Shown here one piece after another: positions 17,453 to 25,287 of a DNA stretch of 64,000 nucleotides (positions within the stretch are counted from its first letter, which is position 1; the number at the start of each line of letters is the position of its first letter). This stretch comes from Thiocapsa bogorovii. GTDB taxonomy: Bacteria; Pseudomonadota; Gammaproteobacteria; Chromatiales; Chromatiaceae. Below the pieces are notes generated by a model, which ran no database searches, was not told where the DNA came from, and saw only the letters and a program-made list of their open reading frames with translations. The stretch covers positions 2,294,001 to 2,358,000 of the forward strand of contig NZ_CP089309.1 in NCBI RefSeq assembly GCF_021228795.1, written 5' to 3'. The position numbers and the translations under genes were made by a program.

Positions 17453-18483
17453 TTGATGCGACAACTACCTTGACACTTACCGTGCTGGACGGCAACCAAA
17501 CCGCGTCCAAGTACAGCGCGCCGGGGCTGTGGGAGTTGCTCGCGCGCCTGCCGCGGGCGCACTGGCCGCTGTGCATTCGCGGCGACCGCGATTGGGGCAC
17601 CCAAGCCAACATGGCGCGTGCCGAGCAGGAGGGGATCCCGTATCTGTTCAAGCTGCGCATGACCTCCAAGGTCAAGCAGACCGTCGAGCGCCTGATGCGC
17701 GATGCCGAGTGGTGCGATGCCGGTCAAGGCTGGCAGGGGGCCGAGACGACCCTGCGTCTGTCGGGCTGGAGCCGTGCCCGGCGCGCCGTCGTGCTGCGCC
17801 GGCGCATCAAGGCCGACCTGGCCGTCGTCGAGCAGGGTGATCCCGAGCAGCTGCGCCTGAGCTTCGCCGAGCTCACCGACGAGACGATCGTCTACGAGTA
17901 CGCCGTGCTGGTGACCTCGCTGCCCCATGAGATCCTGAGCGTGGCGCAACTCTATCGCGATCGCGCCGACGCGGAGAATCCCTTCGACGAGCTCAAGAAC
18001 CATTGGGGCTGGGGCGGCTTCACCACCCGCGACATCAAGCGCTGCCGCTTCATGGCGCGCATCACCGCCTTGACCTACAACTGGTGGAGCCTGTTCGTGC
18101 GCCTGGCCGACCCGACTCGGCACACCGAGGCGATCACCAGCCGCCCGCTGCTGCTCAGCGCACCGGCACGACTGACCCGTCACGGCGGGCAGACGCGCCT
18201 GACCATCAGCCATCCCCATGCCGAAGCCGGGTGGGTGGAGGCGACCTGCCGCGAGATCACGGCCTTCTTCAACACGCTGCGCCGAACTGCGGAGCAGTTG
18301 AGTCCCCTGCAACGCTGGTACCGGCTCCTCTCGCGGGCGCTGGTGAAGTATCTCAACGGCCGCCAATTGCAGCCGCCGGCGGTGTTACCGGCGCCGGCGT
18401 AGCCGCCGAACCGCCGGTATGTGTACTCGCCCGCGGGCCGAAAACGCTCCGCGACGGGCGCTAACTGCTCTTTTTAGGTTCAT

Positions 18484-18784
18484 CGGCTCGAGGCGGCAGC
18501 GCCGGGCCCAGCTGTACCAGCGGGTGAGCAACGCCTCGGCCTCCTCGCGGGAGTCGGCCAGGCGGAAGATCTCGCGCAGGCTCTCCTTGATGCGGTAGGC
18601 CCGGTGGGTCTTGAGGTTGAGGCGGCGCAGATCGAGGTACTGGCGCAGCTGCCGACGGCTCCAGTCCTGTTGATCCTTGAGCCAGATGTAGCGGCTGCGC
18701 TTGAGCGCGGGCGTGGCTTTGACCTCCGCGCGGCGCACCGCATCCACGGCCTGATTGGCGAGCTGGATGAGGTGGAATTCATCG
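18484..18784 (-). pseudogene. ISL3 transposase, middle fragment
   Basis: It reads DEFHLIQLANQAVDAVRR then RYIWLKDQQDWSRRQLRQ and CRLEPM. This is the middle of an ISL3 transposase, between the second catalytic residue and the C-terminal glutamate block. It joins ...LPWANITF from 20567 across the CCTT duplication (gene strand) of IS3 copy B to give NITF-DEFHL in frame, and it joins 15007 at its other end. Confidence 0.85.
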
Positions 18785-18818
18785 AAGGCGGTAAGTGTCA
18801 AGGTAGTTGTCGCATCAA

Positions 18819-19871
18819 TCATGTCATGTTCGTGTCGGCCTTCTCCTGTTCACGAGGGGGTTTTCCCGGGTTGAGCAAGACCGAAGCGGGCGGCGTCCAA
18901 TTGCGGGTGGGTCCGGACCAGCGCGTCGGGTTGTCGTCTCTGGCGGCTTGATAGAGCGCGTCGCGCCGTGCCAGCAGGTCGACATCCTCGCCGCGATGGC
19001 GCTGTGCCGGGGTGACGAACTTCAGCGCGCTGTGCAGGTGGATGGTGTTGTACCAGGCGGTGAATGTCGTCATCCAGCGGCGTGCCGCCTCGACGCCGTC
19101 GAAGGGATCGGAGGGGAAGTCCGGGCGACCCTTGACGGTGTTGAACAGCGACTCCGAGTAGGGGTTGTCGTTGCTCACGGCCGGGCGACTGAAGGACGGC
19201 ACGACCCCGAGGCGCTGGAGCATCACCAGCATGGTGGCGCCTTTCATCGGCGAGCCGTTGTCCGAGTGCAGGACCAGTGTGCCCGGGTGCACGCCTTCGC
19301 GCAGGTAGGCCTTGTGCAGGACGCTGGCGGCGTGCGCGGCGGACTCCTGCGGGTAGACCTCCCAGCCGACGATCTTGCGGCTGTAGACATCCATGATCAG
19401 GTACAGATAGAAGAACATCCCCTGCACGGTACTGGCCAGGTAGGTGATGTCCCAGCTCCAAACCCGATTCGGCCCGGTCGCCTCCAGCGGCTGCGGGCGC
19501 ACCCGTGTCGGCGCCTTGGCGCGACCGCGGCGGGCGAGCTGCCCGGCGTCGCGCAGCACGCGGTAGAAGGTCGACTCGGATCCCAGGTAGCAGCCCTCGT
19601 CGGCCAGCGCCGGGACGATCTGATGCGGACTCAAGCTCGCGAACCTGGGCGCGTTGGCGGCTGTGAGGACGGCTTGTCGCTCGTGGGGCGAGAGCCGATT
19701 GGCCGGGGTGCGTACCGCGCCTTCGGTCCGGTGCTCGCGCGTGCGCCCGTCGCCGCCGATCGCCCCGTCGCGACGCCAGCGCTGCAGGGTGCGCTCGGAC
19801 AGCCCCACGGCGGCGCAGGCGCGACTCAGGCGGGCGCCCTCGGCACAGGCTTGGGCGATGTACTCGCTCAC
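18819..19871 (-). CDS. IS3-family OrfB, integrase core (copy B)
   Basis: The predicted product is identical to that of copy A (350 residues), with the same WSWDITY, HSDNGSP and YSES catalytic blocks. GTG at 19871 overlaps the orfA stop. Intact. Confidence 0.88.
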   Translation of the reverse strand: MSEYIAQACAEGARLSRACAAVGLSERTLQRWRRDGAIGGDGRTREHRTEGAVRTPANRLSPHERQAVLTAANAPRFASLSPHQIVPALADEGCYLGSESTFYRVLRDAGQLARRGRAKAPTRVRPQPLEATGPNRVWSWDITYLASTVQGMFFYLYLIMDVYSRKIVGWEVYPQESAAHAASVLHKAYLREGVHPGTLVLHSDNGSPMKGATMLVMLQRLGVVPSFSRPAVSNDNPYSESLFNTVKGRPDFPSDPFDGVEAARRWMTTFTAWYNTIHLHSALKFVTPAQRHRGEDVDLLARRDALYQAARDDNPTRWSGPTRNWTPPASVLLNPGKPPREQEKADTNMT

Positions 19872-20386
19872 TTGTACGCGCCGCTCATAGGCGAGCGAGC
19901 GTCCTCTGGCTCCTCCCAGATCGCCCGGACTTTTTTTTGGAGCACCAGCAACGTGGCGGCTTCGGCCAAGGCCCGGTCCTTGCGCTGCAACTCCCGACCC
20001 AGGCGCACGATCTCCGCCTGCTCGGCGCGCCGCTCGGCCCGCTCGGTCGTGCTCGTCAGCGGCGCATTGGCCTGCTGGCAGGTCGTGCGCCACGCGCTGA
20101 TCTGCTCGGCGAACAGGCCCTTGCGCCGACAGTACGCGCCCAGCTCCAACTCATTGAGGGTGGCGGTCTCCATCACCACGGCAAACTTCTCCTCGCTGCC
20201 GAGCGTCCCGGCAGGCACCGTCGATGCCCGTGGTCGACGCGCCCGACCCAACGCCTCGCGCCGCCAGCCGTAGAGGGTGTCGCGCGGGATGCCGGTTTGC
20301 GCGGCCAACTGCGGGACGCCGACGTTGTTGGGCGGCAGTAGCTTCGTCAGGATGCTGTCTTTCAGTTCGCTCGAATAGGTTGTCAT
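19868..20386 (-). CDS. IS3-family OrfA (copy B)
   Basis: The predicted product is identical to copy A OrfA (172 residues). The A8 slippery run is preserved, so a programmed -1 shift is still needed to make OrfAB. Intact. Confidence 0.88.
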   Translation of the reverse strand: MTTYSSELKDSILTKLLPPNNVGVPQLAAQTGIPRDTLYGWRREALGRARRPRASTVPAGTLGSEEKFAVVMETATLNELELGAYCRRKGLFAEQISAWRTTCQQANAPLTSTTERAERRAEQAEIVRLGRELQRKDRALAEAATLLVLQKKVRAIWEEPEDARSPMSGAYK

Positions 20387-20566
20387 GTCGCTCGCCTTCT
20401 CATGCCTCGGGGCGCTTGCGCCGCGCCCTCCGGGTCAGCCGTCAGTCGCCCTTCGGGCTCCTTCCCGGCTGACCCCGGAGGGCGCAAAGCCCCGGGTCGG
20501 TGATGCCCCATCCTCCCACACATTCTCCCAAAGGGAGGCGACATCTATCCTGACACCTGGGGAAGG

Positions 20567-21307
20567 TGATGTTCGCCCACGGCAGCTGCTCCTGCACCCC
20601 GCTGCGGTAGCTCCCCGACATGTCGATGCAGACGTCGCGCACGTTCTCCGCGCAGCCGCCGTGGGCCTCGAGGTCCTCGGCGAACTGCGCGACCACCTCG
20701 GCCTTGCGCCCCTCGGTGGCGAACAACAGCCGCGGTTCCTCCAGATCGTGAAAGAGGCTGATGTAGTGATGTCCCCGCCGCGCCGCGGTCTCGTCCAGAC
20801 CGACGGCGGTGACCTGCGAGAAGTCCTCCTGCGCGCGCGCCTGCTCGACATAGTGGTCCAGCACCCGCCACAGGCGCATGTCGCTCACGCCCAGCAGCTG
20901 CGCGACCTGGCGTACCGTCATGGCCCGGCACAAGGCGACGATCAGCGCCTCCATCAACTGGGTGAAGCCGCTGCCGGGACGCGCCCACGGCACCTCCACT
21001 TGGGTGGTCTTGCCGCAGGCGTCACAGCGCACCCGCGGCACCTTGGCCTGAATGTACGCCTGGAACTGGAAGAAGTTCAGATGACGCCATTCCGGGCCTG
21101 CGTGTCATGCACCGGCTGGTGCTCCGCCCCGCAGTGCGGGCAGGTAAAGCGCGCCCCGCGGGCGAAGCCGACCGTGAAATCGATGCGTCCGGCCTGCGGA
21201 TCGAAGTCCACCTCCCGGACCTCCCACGGTGTCTGCAACCCCAACGCGACGGTGAACAAGGAAGCGGAATCCACGGCAGTGACCTCCGGCGGTTGGCCTG
21301 TGGACAT
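20567..21307 (-). pseudogene. ISL3 transposase, N-terminal part with a frameshift
   Basis: The start is at 21307 (MSTGQPPEVTAVDSASLFTV). The zinc-finger-like CPHCGAEHQPVHD follows, then the frame ends in TGA at 21077. The continuation NFFQFQAYIQAKVPRVRCDAC is in another frame: shifting at about 21080-21085 restores the expected WRHLNFFQF, so one base has been lost. Downstream are the HTH MTVRQVAQLLGVSDMRLWRV, the first catalytic Asp region AVGLDETAARRGH and the second CIDMSGSYRSG. The fragment ends at IS3 copy B. Confidence 0.85.
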
Positions 21308-21550
21308 GTGGACGCGTCCTGCGGACCGGCCCGAGCCCTACGGGCCGTGTGGACAACCCCTGGACCGCGCCGAGCAAGGTCGTGCCGATTGCGAGCTCCT
21401 CGCCGGCGCGGCCCACCGGTTGACCACACTCTCGGGCCTCGCGCCCACATGCCCACAGGCCCAGCAACAGGTTTTACGAAATGTGCTCCAAAGGGTGTGA
21501 ATCGGCAGGGCCGGAGTCAAGCCCTGACCCACAGGAAACGTAACAGGGCC

Positions 21551-22833
21551 AAATTATTGCGAAGATCGCCGTCGGCATCACGATAATCGCCGCGAATGGT
21601 CTTGATCGGCGTCAGATAGGTCCTGCCGTCGAGTTCATAGACCAGATTGCCGTCGCGGACTGTGCCTCGTTCGGCGGCCTGCATCTCGGCCACCGAGACG
21701 CCAGTCAGGATCTCGATGTCAAAGCGCTTGTTCGCATGATCCGGTACCAACTTCGCGACCACGTTACGGTTTCTCGAAATCACCCAACTCGGCGCCATCG
21801 GTACCATCCAGCCGGTCTCCGGACAGCGGGTCTCCAGGCAGTAGAGATAGGCCTTGGCCCGGTTGCCCTGGCTGTCGTGCTCAATGCCCAGTTCAGTGAT
21901 CTCCCGATCCACCGCCTCGGCGACCTCGCGCTGCGCCCGCTCGATCTCGGCGCGCTGCTCGGGCGGCGCGCCGATGATGTTGAGCGCCCCCCAGGTCAGC
22001 ATGCAGGCGATGGGGTTCAGGTCCGAGGCGTAGACATCGCAGCCCAGACGCGCGGCCTCGAACGGGATCGAGCCGCCGCCGCAGAAGGTGTCGCCGACCT
22101 TGGGCCGGTGGCCGAATCGCAGGACGCCGAGTTGCTCGACCAGTTCCTGATGCGAGTGCGCGTCGATACCGAAGCGGCCAAGATGGGCGTTCACCGCGGG
22201 CCAGATCGGGGCATAGAGTGCAGCCTGGTCCAGTTCCTCCGGGCGTTTGCAGAGGCCGGCGCGTTCCTCGTAGGTGGGAAAGGTCGCGAGAGCCTTGGCC
22301 AACAGGTCCAGCTTTTCCGCCGGGTCGATGTCGCGGAGCCAGCGTAGGCTGAGCCCCGGGTAGTCAACGAGGTCGATCGGAAATTGCAGCCGGTCGATCT
22401 CCTCGGCGGTGTGCGCCTGCCCTTTGAGGCTGTAGCTGAACGAGCGCCAGGGGTGTGCCAGTGCAACCCGCTCGGCGATGTCGGACGGCTTGAGCTTGGG
22501 CTCACGCCGCGCCAACCCGCCTTCGTCGAAGGCCATCAGTTTCTCGAAGATCTCCAGGTCTTTTTCGGGATCATCGGTTTGCGGCAGCAGGCTACCCAAC
22601 AGGATGGCGCGGACCAGGATCAGCGGCTTGCGGCCCTTCCAGTAAGAGCCCAACGCGGTCAGCGTCTGCCCGGCGCCGGCCTTGCGCTCGCGCTGCGCCT
22701 AAAACGAGACCTTCTGCGCCGGGAACACTGCCTCGATCAGCGCCGGGGCGTCTTTGAGGGCGAAGGGTTGCAGCGCGGCGCCGGTCGCGGATGTCGTCGT
22801 CGGGGCTAGTGTTTCAGCAGCGTCCATGGGCAT
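21551..22833 (-). pseudogene. DUF1156 methylase fragment A (N-terminus and motif I)
   Basis: The start ATG is at 22833 (or 22827). It runs MPMDAAETLAP, then PALIEAVFPAQKVSF followed by TAG (22701-22699), where the family appears to have Glu, then AQRERKAGAGQTLTALGSYW with no other lesion. SAM motif I is GDTFCGGGSIPFEA with VYASDLNPIA. The fragment ends at the ISL3 duplication in ...DLRNNL. GC-rich like the surrounding genes. Confidence 0.87.
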
Positions 22834-22863
22834 GGTGCGTTTCCGTCTGGGACAAAAATGAGG

Positions 22864-23676
22864 TCAAAAGAGGTAGCGCAGGTTCGCGCCAGAACCCATT
22901 TTCTTGAGTCCGGGCGTGGACTTGAGGAAGCTTGCGCGCGCAGCCTTGTCATAGCCGAGCTTCTGTAGGGCTTGGCCCACAGCCGAGGCAGGGTAGCCGC
23001 CTCCCGGCTGCTGTTTGCATAGACCGCGGACCTTTGCCAGCACCGCCTTCGCATCCTTGCCGACGGTAAGCGGCATCGGCTGAACAGGGGGCTCGGGTTT
23101 GGACGCCTGAATAACGACAGGGGGCGGCTGCACGACGCTGACCGACTTCGGCCAGGGGGCGTTAGCCGGCTTCAAGGCGGGCAGCAACAGGGTCGTCAAC
23201 TGCGTATTGCGGGCCGTCGGGATGTCGCTGTCGGCATAAGCGACCAAGGTCTTGCAGCCGCGTGCCTTGGCCTGTTCGGCGGCGCCGATCAGCAGGTCGT
23301 CGCGCGAGACGACCACCACCAAGGTCTGCTCGCTCAGATGCGCGTCGAGCGCCGCCCCCAATGCCATCAGCAAAACGATATCCGCGCCGTTCTTACGGTG
23401 CGGTGCCGGTAGCGCCTGGATCGCGAGGTCGGGGTCCTCGGCGAGCAATGCGCTGCGCCAATCGTCGATCTTCTGGCCAAGATTGTTGCCGGCGATCGTG
23501 GCGCTGACGACGCGGGCCTTGAATTCGGTCCGGAACAGGTTGAGCAAGGGCGCCGCGCACTGGGCCGATTGGTTGTCCGCATCCACGTACAGCGCGACCG
23601 AGACGACCGAAACCGCAGGGGTTTCAGGCGTGGAGAGGGCGTCGGTGAGGGATCGAGGCGGCGTGTCGAGCGGCAT
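22864..23676 (-). CDS. NYN-domain protein with a C-terminal OST-HTH-like domain
   Basis: A 270-residue protein directly upstream of the methylase (30 nt gap), on the same strand. The N-terminal half looks like a NYN/PIN-like nuclease: ALYVDADNQSAQ (first acidic motif, about residue 30), GADIVLLMALGAALDA (about 98) and VVVVSRDDLLIGAAEQAKARG (about 120). The linker is proline-rich. The C-terminal 60 residues, PASAVGQALQKLGYDKAARA with FLKSTPGLKKMG, resemble an OST-HTH/LOTUS RNA-binding domain. Such proteins are predicted RNases. Here it would be an embedded or accessory effector of the defence operon (inference). ATG 23676 follows GGAG at a normal distance. The frame is intact. Function unproven. 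Confidence 0.65.
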   Translation of the reverse strand: MPLDTPPRSLTDALSTPETPAVSVVSVALYVDADNQSAQCAAPLLNLFRTEFKARVVSATIAGNNLGQKIDDWRSALLAEDPDLAIQALPAPHRKNGADIVLLMALGAALDAHLSEQTLVVVVSRDDLLIGAAEQAKARGCKTLVAYADSDIPTARNTQLTTLLLPALKPANAPWPKSVSVVQPPPVVIQASKPEPPVQPMPLTVGKDAKAVLAKVRGLCKQQPGGGYPASAVGQALQKLGYDKAARASFLKSTPGLKKMGSGANLRYLF

Positions 23677-23824
23677 GGTCAATCTCCTTATGCGTGATCC
23701 GCGACCGGTCAGCGTGCTCGGGTTTCGGCGGGATGCGCTTCGCTTTGCCGCCCTAAGGCTCTTCGGTGCGTGCGTCGTATGGGGTCTGTTTCAGCAGATC
23801 ATCGGGCACGCGTGTCAGGGTCAG

Positions 23825-23879
23825 TGATGACACTGTCGTTACCTGCCTGCTAGTATGCTGACAAACGGGAGAATTTGCC
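23825..23879 (+). promoter_or_regulatory. probable promoter and ribosome binding site of the toxin-antitoxin pair
   Basis: Between the NYN gene and the tacA-like gene lie TGATGACACTGTCG, a TAGTATGCT block that could be a -10 region, and GGGAGA 8 nt before the ATG. TA operons of this class are usually repressed by the antitoxin at such a site. The assignment is by pattern only. Confidence 0.4.
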
Positions 23880-24170
23880 ATGTCGACTGCTCAAGAATTG
23901 GCCGCCAAGCGACAGACGCTCAATCTTCGCATCAAGGCGGAGGAGCGCGACTTGATCGACCGTGCCGCACGCATTGCCGGCAAGAACCGCACCGAGTTCA
24001 TCCTGGACGCGAGCCGGCATGCGGCCGAGGAGACCCTGCTGGATCAAGCACTGCTGCGCCTGTCTCCCGATGCCTTCGCGGCCTTCGAGGCGCGCCTTGA
24101 TGCGCCGCCGGCCCCGAATACTCGGCTGCGCAAGACCATGCGGGGCAGACCGCCCTGGGACACCGAGTGA
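23880..24170 (+). CDS. DUF1778 antitoxin (TacA-like)
   Basis: A 96-residue ribbon-helix-helix antitoxin. The N-terminal RQTLNLRIKAEERDLIDRAA is the DNA-binding part, followed by AGKNRTEFILDASRHAAEE. The C-terminal tail (RGRPPWDTE) would wrap the toxin. The stop overlaps the toxin start as GTGA, the usual TacA-TacT coupling. Antitoxin and complex should repress their own promoter. The pair reads on the plus strand, opposite to the defence operon that surrounds it. Confidence 0.9.
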   Translation: MSTAQELAAKRQTLNLRIKAEERDLIDRAARIAGKNRTEFILDASRHAAEETLLDQALLRLSPDAFAAFEARLDAPPAPNTRLRKTMRGRPPWDTE

Positions 24171-24664
24171 CCCTGAGTCCGCCGAGCCCTTTGACCGGCT
24201 ACCATGATTGCAAAGGCTTTTCATGTGGTCGCAAGGCATTGGACGACTGGCTGAAAGGTCGCGCATTGCGGAATCAGTCGAGCGGGGCCTCCCGTACCTT
24301 CGTGGTCTGCGACCAGAATCGGGTCATCGCCTATTACGCGTTGGCCTCCGGGGCCGTTGCCATGACTGCGGCGACCGGTCGACTGCGACGCAATATGCCC
24401 GATCCCATTCCCGTGGTCATACTCGCGCGTCTTGCAGTCGATCATTCCCATGGCGGCAGGGGGCTGGGCCGGGCGTTGCTGCAGGACGCGGGCTGGAGGG
24501 TCCTGAACGCCGCCGACGCGATCGGCATTCGCGGCCTGTTGGTGCATGCCATCGACGCGGATGCCCGATGCTTCTATCACCATCTCGGCTTCGACTCCTC
24601 ACCGCTCGACCCCGCGACACTGATGATCAGCCTCAAGGATTTACGCGCCAGCCTCGCGGACTGA
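24167..24664 (+). CDS. GNAT-family toxin (TacT-like)
   Basis: A 165-residue acetyltransferase of the TacT class. These toxins acetylate the amino group of charged tRNAs and stop translation. It starts GTG (24167) inside the antitoxin stop. It shows the TacT opening GYHDCKGFSCGRKALDDWLK, the mid strand YYALASGAV, the acetyl-CoA loop VDHSHGGRGLGRALL and the C-terminal FYHHLGFDSSP with a tyrosine in the expected place. Length and motifs match the family. It lies between the DUF3780 and NYN genes, so the toxin-antitoxin pair splits the operon. Confidence 0.9.
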   Translation: MTLSPPSPLTGYHDCKGFSCGRKALDDWLKGRALRNQSSGASRTFVVCDQNRVIAYYALASGAVAMTAATGRLRRNMPDPIPVVILARLAVDHSHGGRGLGRALLQDAGWRVLNAADAIGIRGLLVHAIDADARCFYHHLGFDSSPLDPATLMISLKDLRASLAD

Positions 24665-25287
24665 TCGGCCCATGGATTCACACCAGCCACGCGCGATCCG
24701 GTGCTCCATCGGTTCTTCGGCGGGAACCATCAATCCACCGGCGCCGCGGCCGCGTCAGTCGAACAGCCCCAATGTCTTATTCACCCCGGCTTCGCCGAGC
24801 TTTCGCGTCTCCAGTCGAGCTTTCAGCAACTCATTCTGTGCCACGTCGCCAAGCGCATAGCGCAGCGCAACCCGCCACCCGTGATCGCCGTCTTGAAGGC
24901 CGCCGGTGGCAATCGCCGTCATACCGAACAGCCACCAGCGTTCTTCGGGGCGCAGCGCCAGCCAATTACGCACGGCGATGCGGATCTTCTCGGGCTCGAG
25001 CTTCTCCACTGCCCAGGCCAACACGCACAGTTCCTTGCCGAGCAGGCGATCCACAGGTGTTTCGCCGACCTTCCAGGTACCGGTGGCGAGGTTGTGCTCC
25101 TTCAAGCGGGCATTGAAGGCGCGTTGGACCTCGGCACGGATGGCGGTCCAGCGGGGGCGCGCGAGCATGACGCGATCGAGGATTTGCTCTGGCGCGGCGC
25201 CGGCACCCATGCCTAAGTGCTCGCTGATGAGCACGGCCGCGGTGTTGCCGCGTGGGATGGTGACGACAAAGTGGTGCGGGTCGGAGG

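Larger units (their letters stand above)
15708..17482 (+). mobile_element. IS3-family element, copy A
   Basis: A 1775-bp element between a 4-bp duplication TGCT (15704-15707, 17483-17486). Terminal repeats are CCCCAGGTGTCAGGATAGA at the left and CGGTAAGTGTCAAGGTAGT (reverse complement) at the right. It has two overlapping reading frames with an A8 frameshift site at 16333-16340. It has a longer internal hairpin than copies B and C, with one extra base in its distal arm. It sits inside the transposase gene of the IS4/IS1380-type element. Confidence 0.93.
15082..18402 (+). pseudogene. DDE transposase of the IS4/IS1380-type element, interrupted by IS3 copy A
   Basis: The two halves 15082-15707 and 17487-18402 fuse in frame once IS3 copy A and one TGCT duplication are removed (...LDVEV-LDGNQTASKY...), giving about 513 residues. 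Catalytic marks are WILDADVTVKPL (first Asp), IRGDRDWG (second Asp) and LYRDRADAENPFDELKNHWG, whose Y-2-R-3-E-6-K spacing is the YREK signature of IS4-like transposases. No other lesion is visible, so loss of function comes only from the IS3 insertion. Confidence 0.88.
15013..18478 (+). mobile_element. IS4/IS1380-type DDE insertion sequence, split by IS3 copy A
   Basis: The element is bounded by 17-bp inverted repeats CCTAAAAAGAGCAGTTA (15013) and TAACTGCTCTTTTTAGG (ending 18478). A 5-bp duplication TTCAT lies at 15008-15012 and 18479-18483. Its size without the inner IS3 copy is about 1687 bp. It was inserted into the ISL3 transposase gene and was later itself hit by IS3 copy A. Confidence 0.92.
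18789..20562 (-). mobile_element. IS3-family element, copy B
   Basis: A 1774-bp copy in the opposite orientation to copy A, between 4-bp duplications AAGG (18785-18788, 20563-20566). It has the same terminal repeats and A8 frameshift run (T8 on the plus strand, 19931-19938). It lacks one base of the upstream hairpin arm relative to copy A. It was inserted in the ISL3 transposase gene. Confidence 0.93.
14723..21550 (-). mobile_element. ISL3-family element, carrying two later insertions
   Basis: The ends are GGCTCTTTTACGTTTGATGT (at 14723) and, on the minus strand from 21550, GGCCCTGTTACGTTTCCTGT, an ISL3-type inverted repeat pair. The 8-bp duplication AAATTATT (plus strand) is at 14715-14722 and 21551-21558. 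Subtracting the IS4/IS1380-type element (15013-18478) and IS3 copy B (18789-20562) with one copy of each target duplication leaves about 1579 bp, a normal ISL3 length with one transposase read on the minus strand. The transposase is dead: it is split twice and has a one-base frameshift near 21080. Confidence 0.92.
11456..22833 (-). pseudogene. DUF1156 adenine-specific DNA methylase, broken by IS256 and ISL3 (overall locus)
   Basis: Three fragments (22833-21551, 14714-14303, 12835-11456) rejoin exactly when ISL3 (14723-21550, 8-bp duplication AATAATTT on the gene strand) and IS256 (12845-14302, 9-bp duplication AAGCTTCGA on the plus strand) are removed. The healed gene is 3075 nt, 1025 codons, in a single frame, interrupted only by TAG at codon 45 (22701-22699) and TAG at codon 748 (12289-12287). 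The family is the DUF1156 N6-adenine methylase of anti-phage operons, expected to modify host DNA as the self mark. Motif I is FCGGGSIPFEA. The catalytic motif IV reads DLPY where DPPY is expected. The locus lies 30 nt after the NYN gene stop. It should be non-functional as it stands. Confidence 0.88.

Noticed and set aside
18807-20273. 488-codon frame antisense to IS3 copy B (also present opposite copies A and C)
   Set aside because: It repeats identically with each copy only because the IS is repeated. The opposite strand encodes OrfA/OrfB with DDE motifs.
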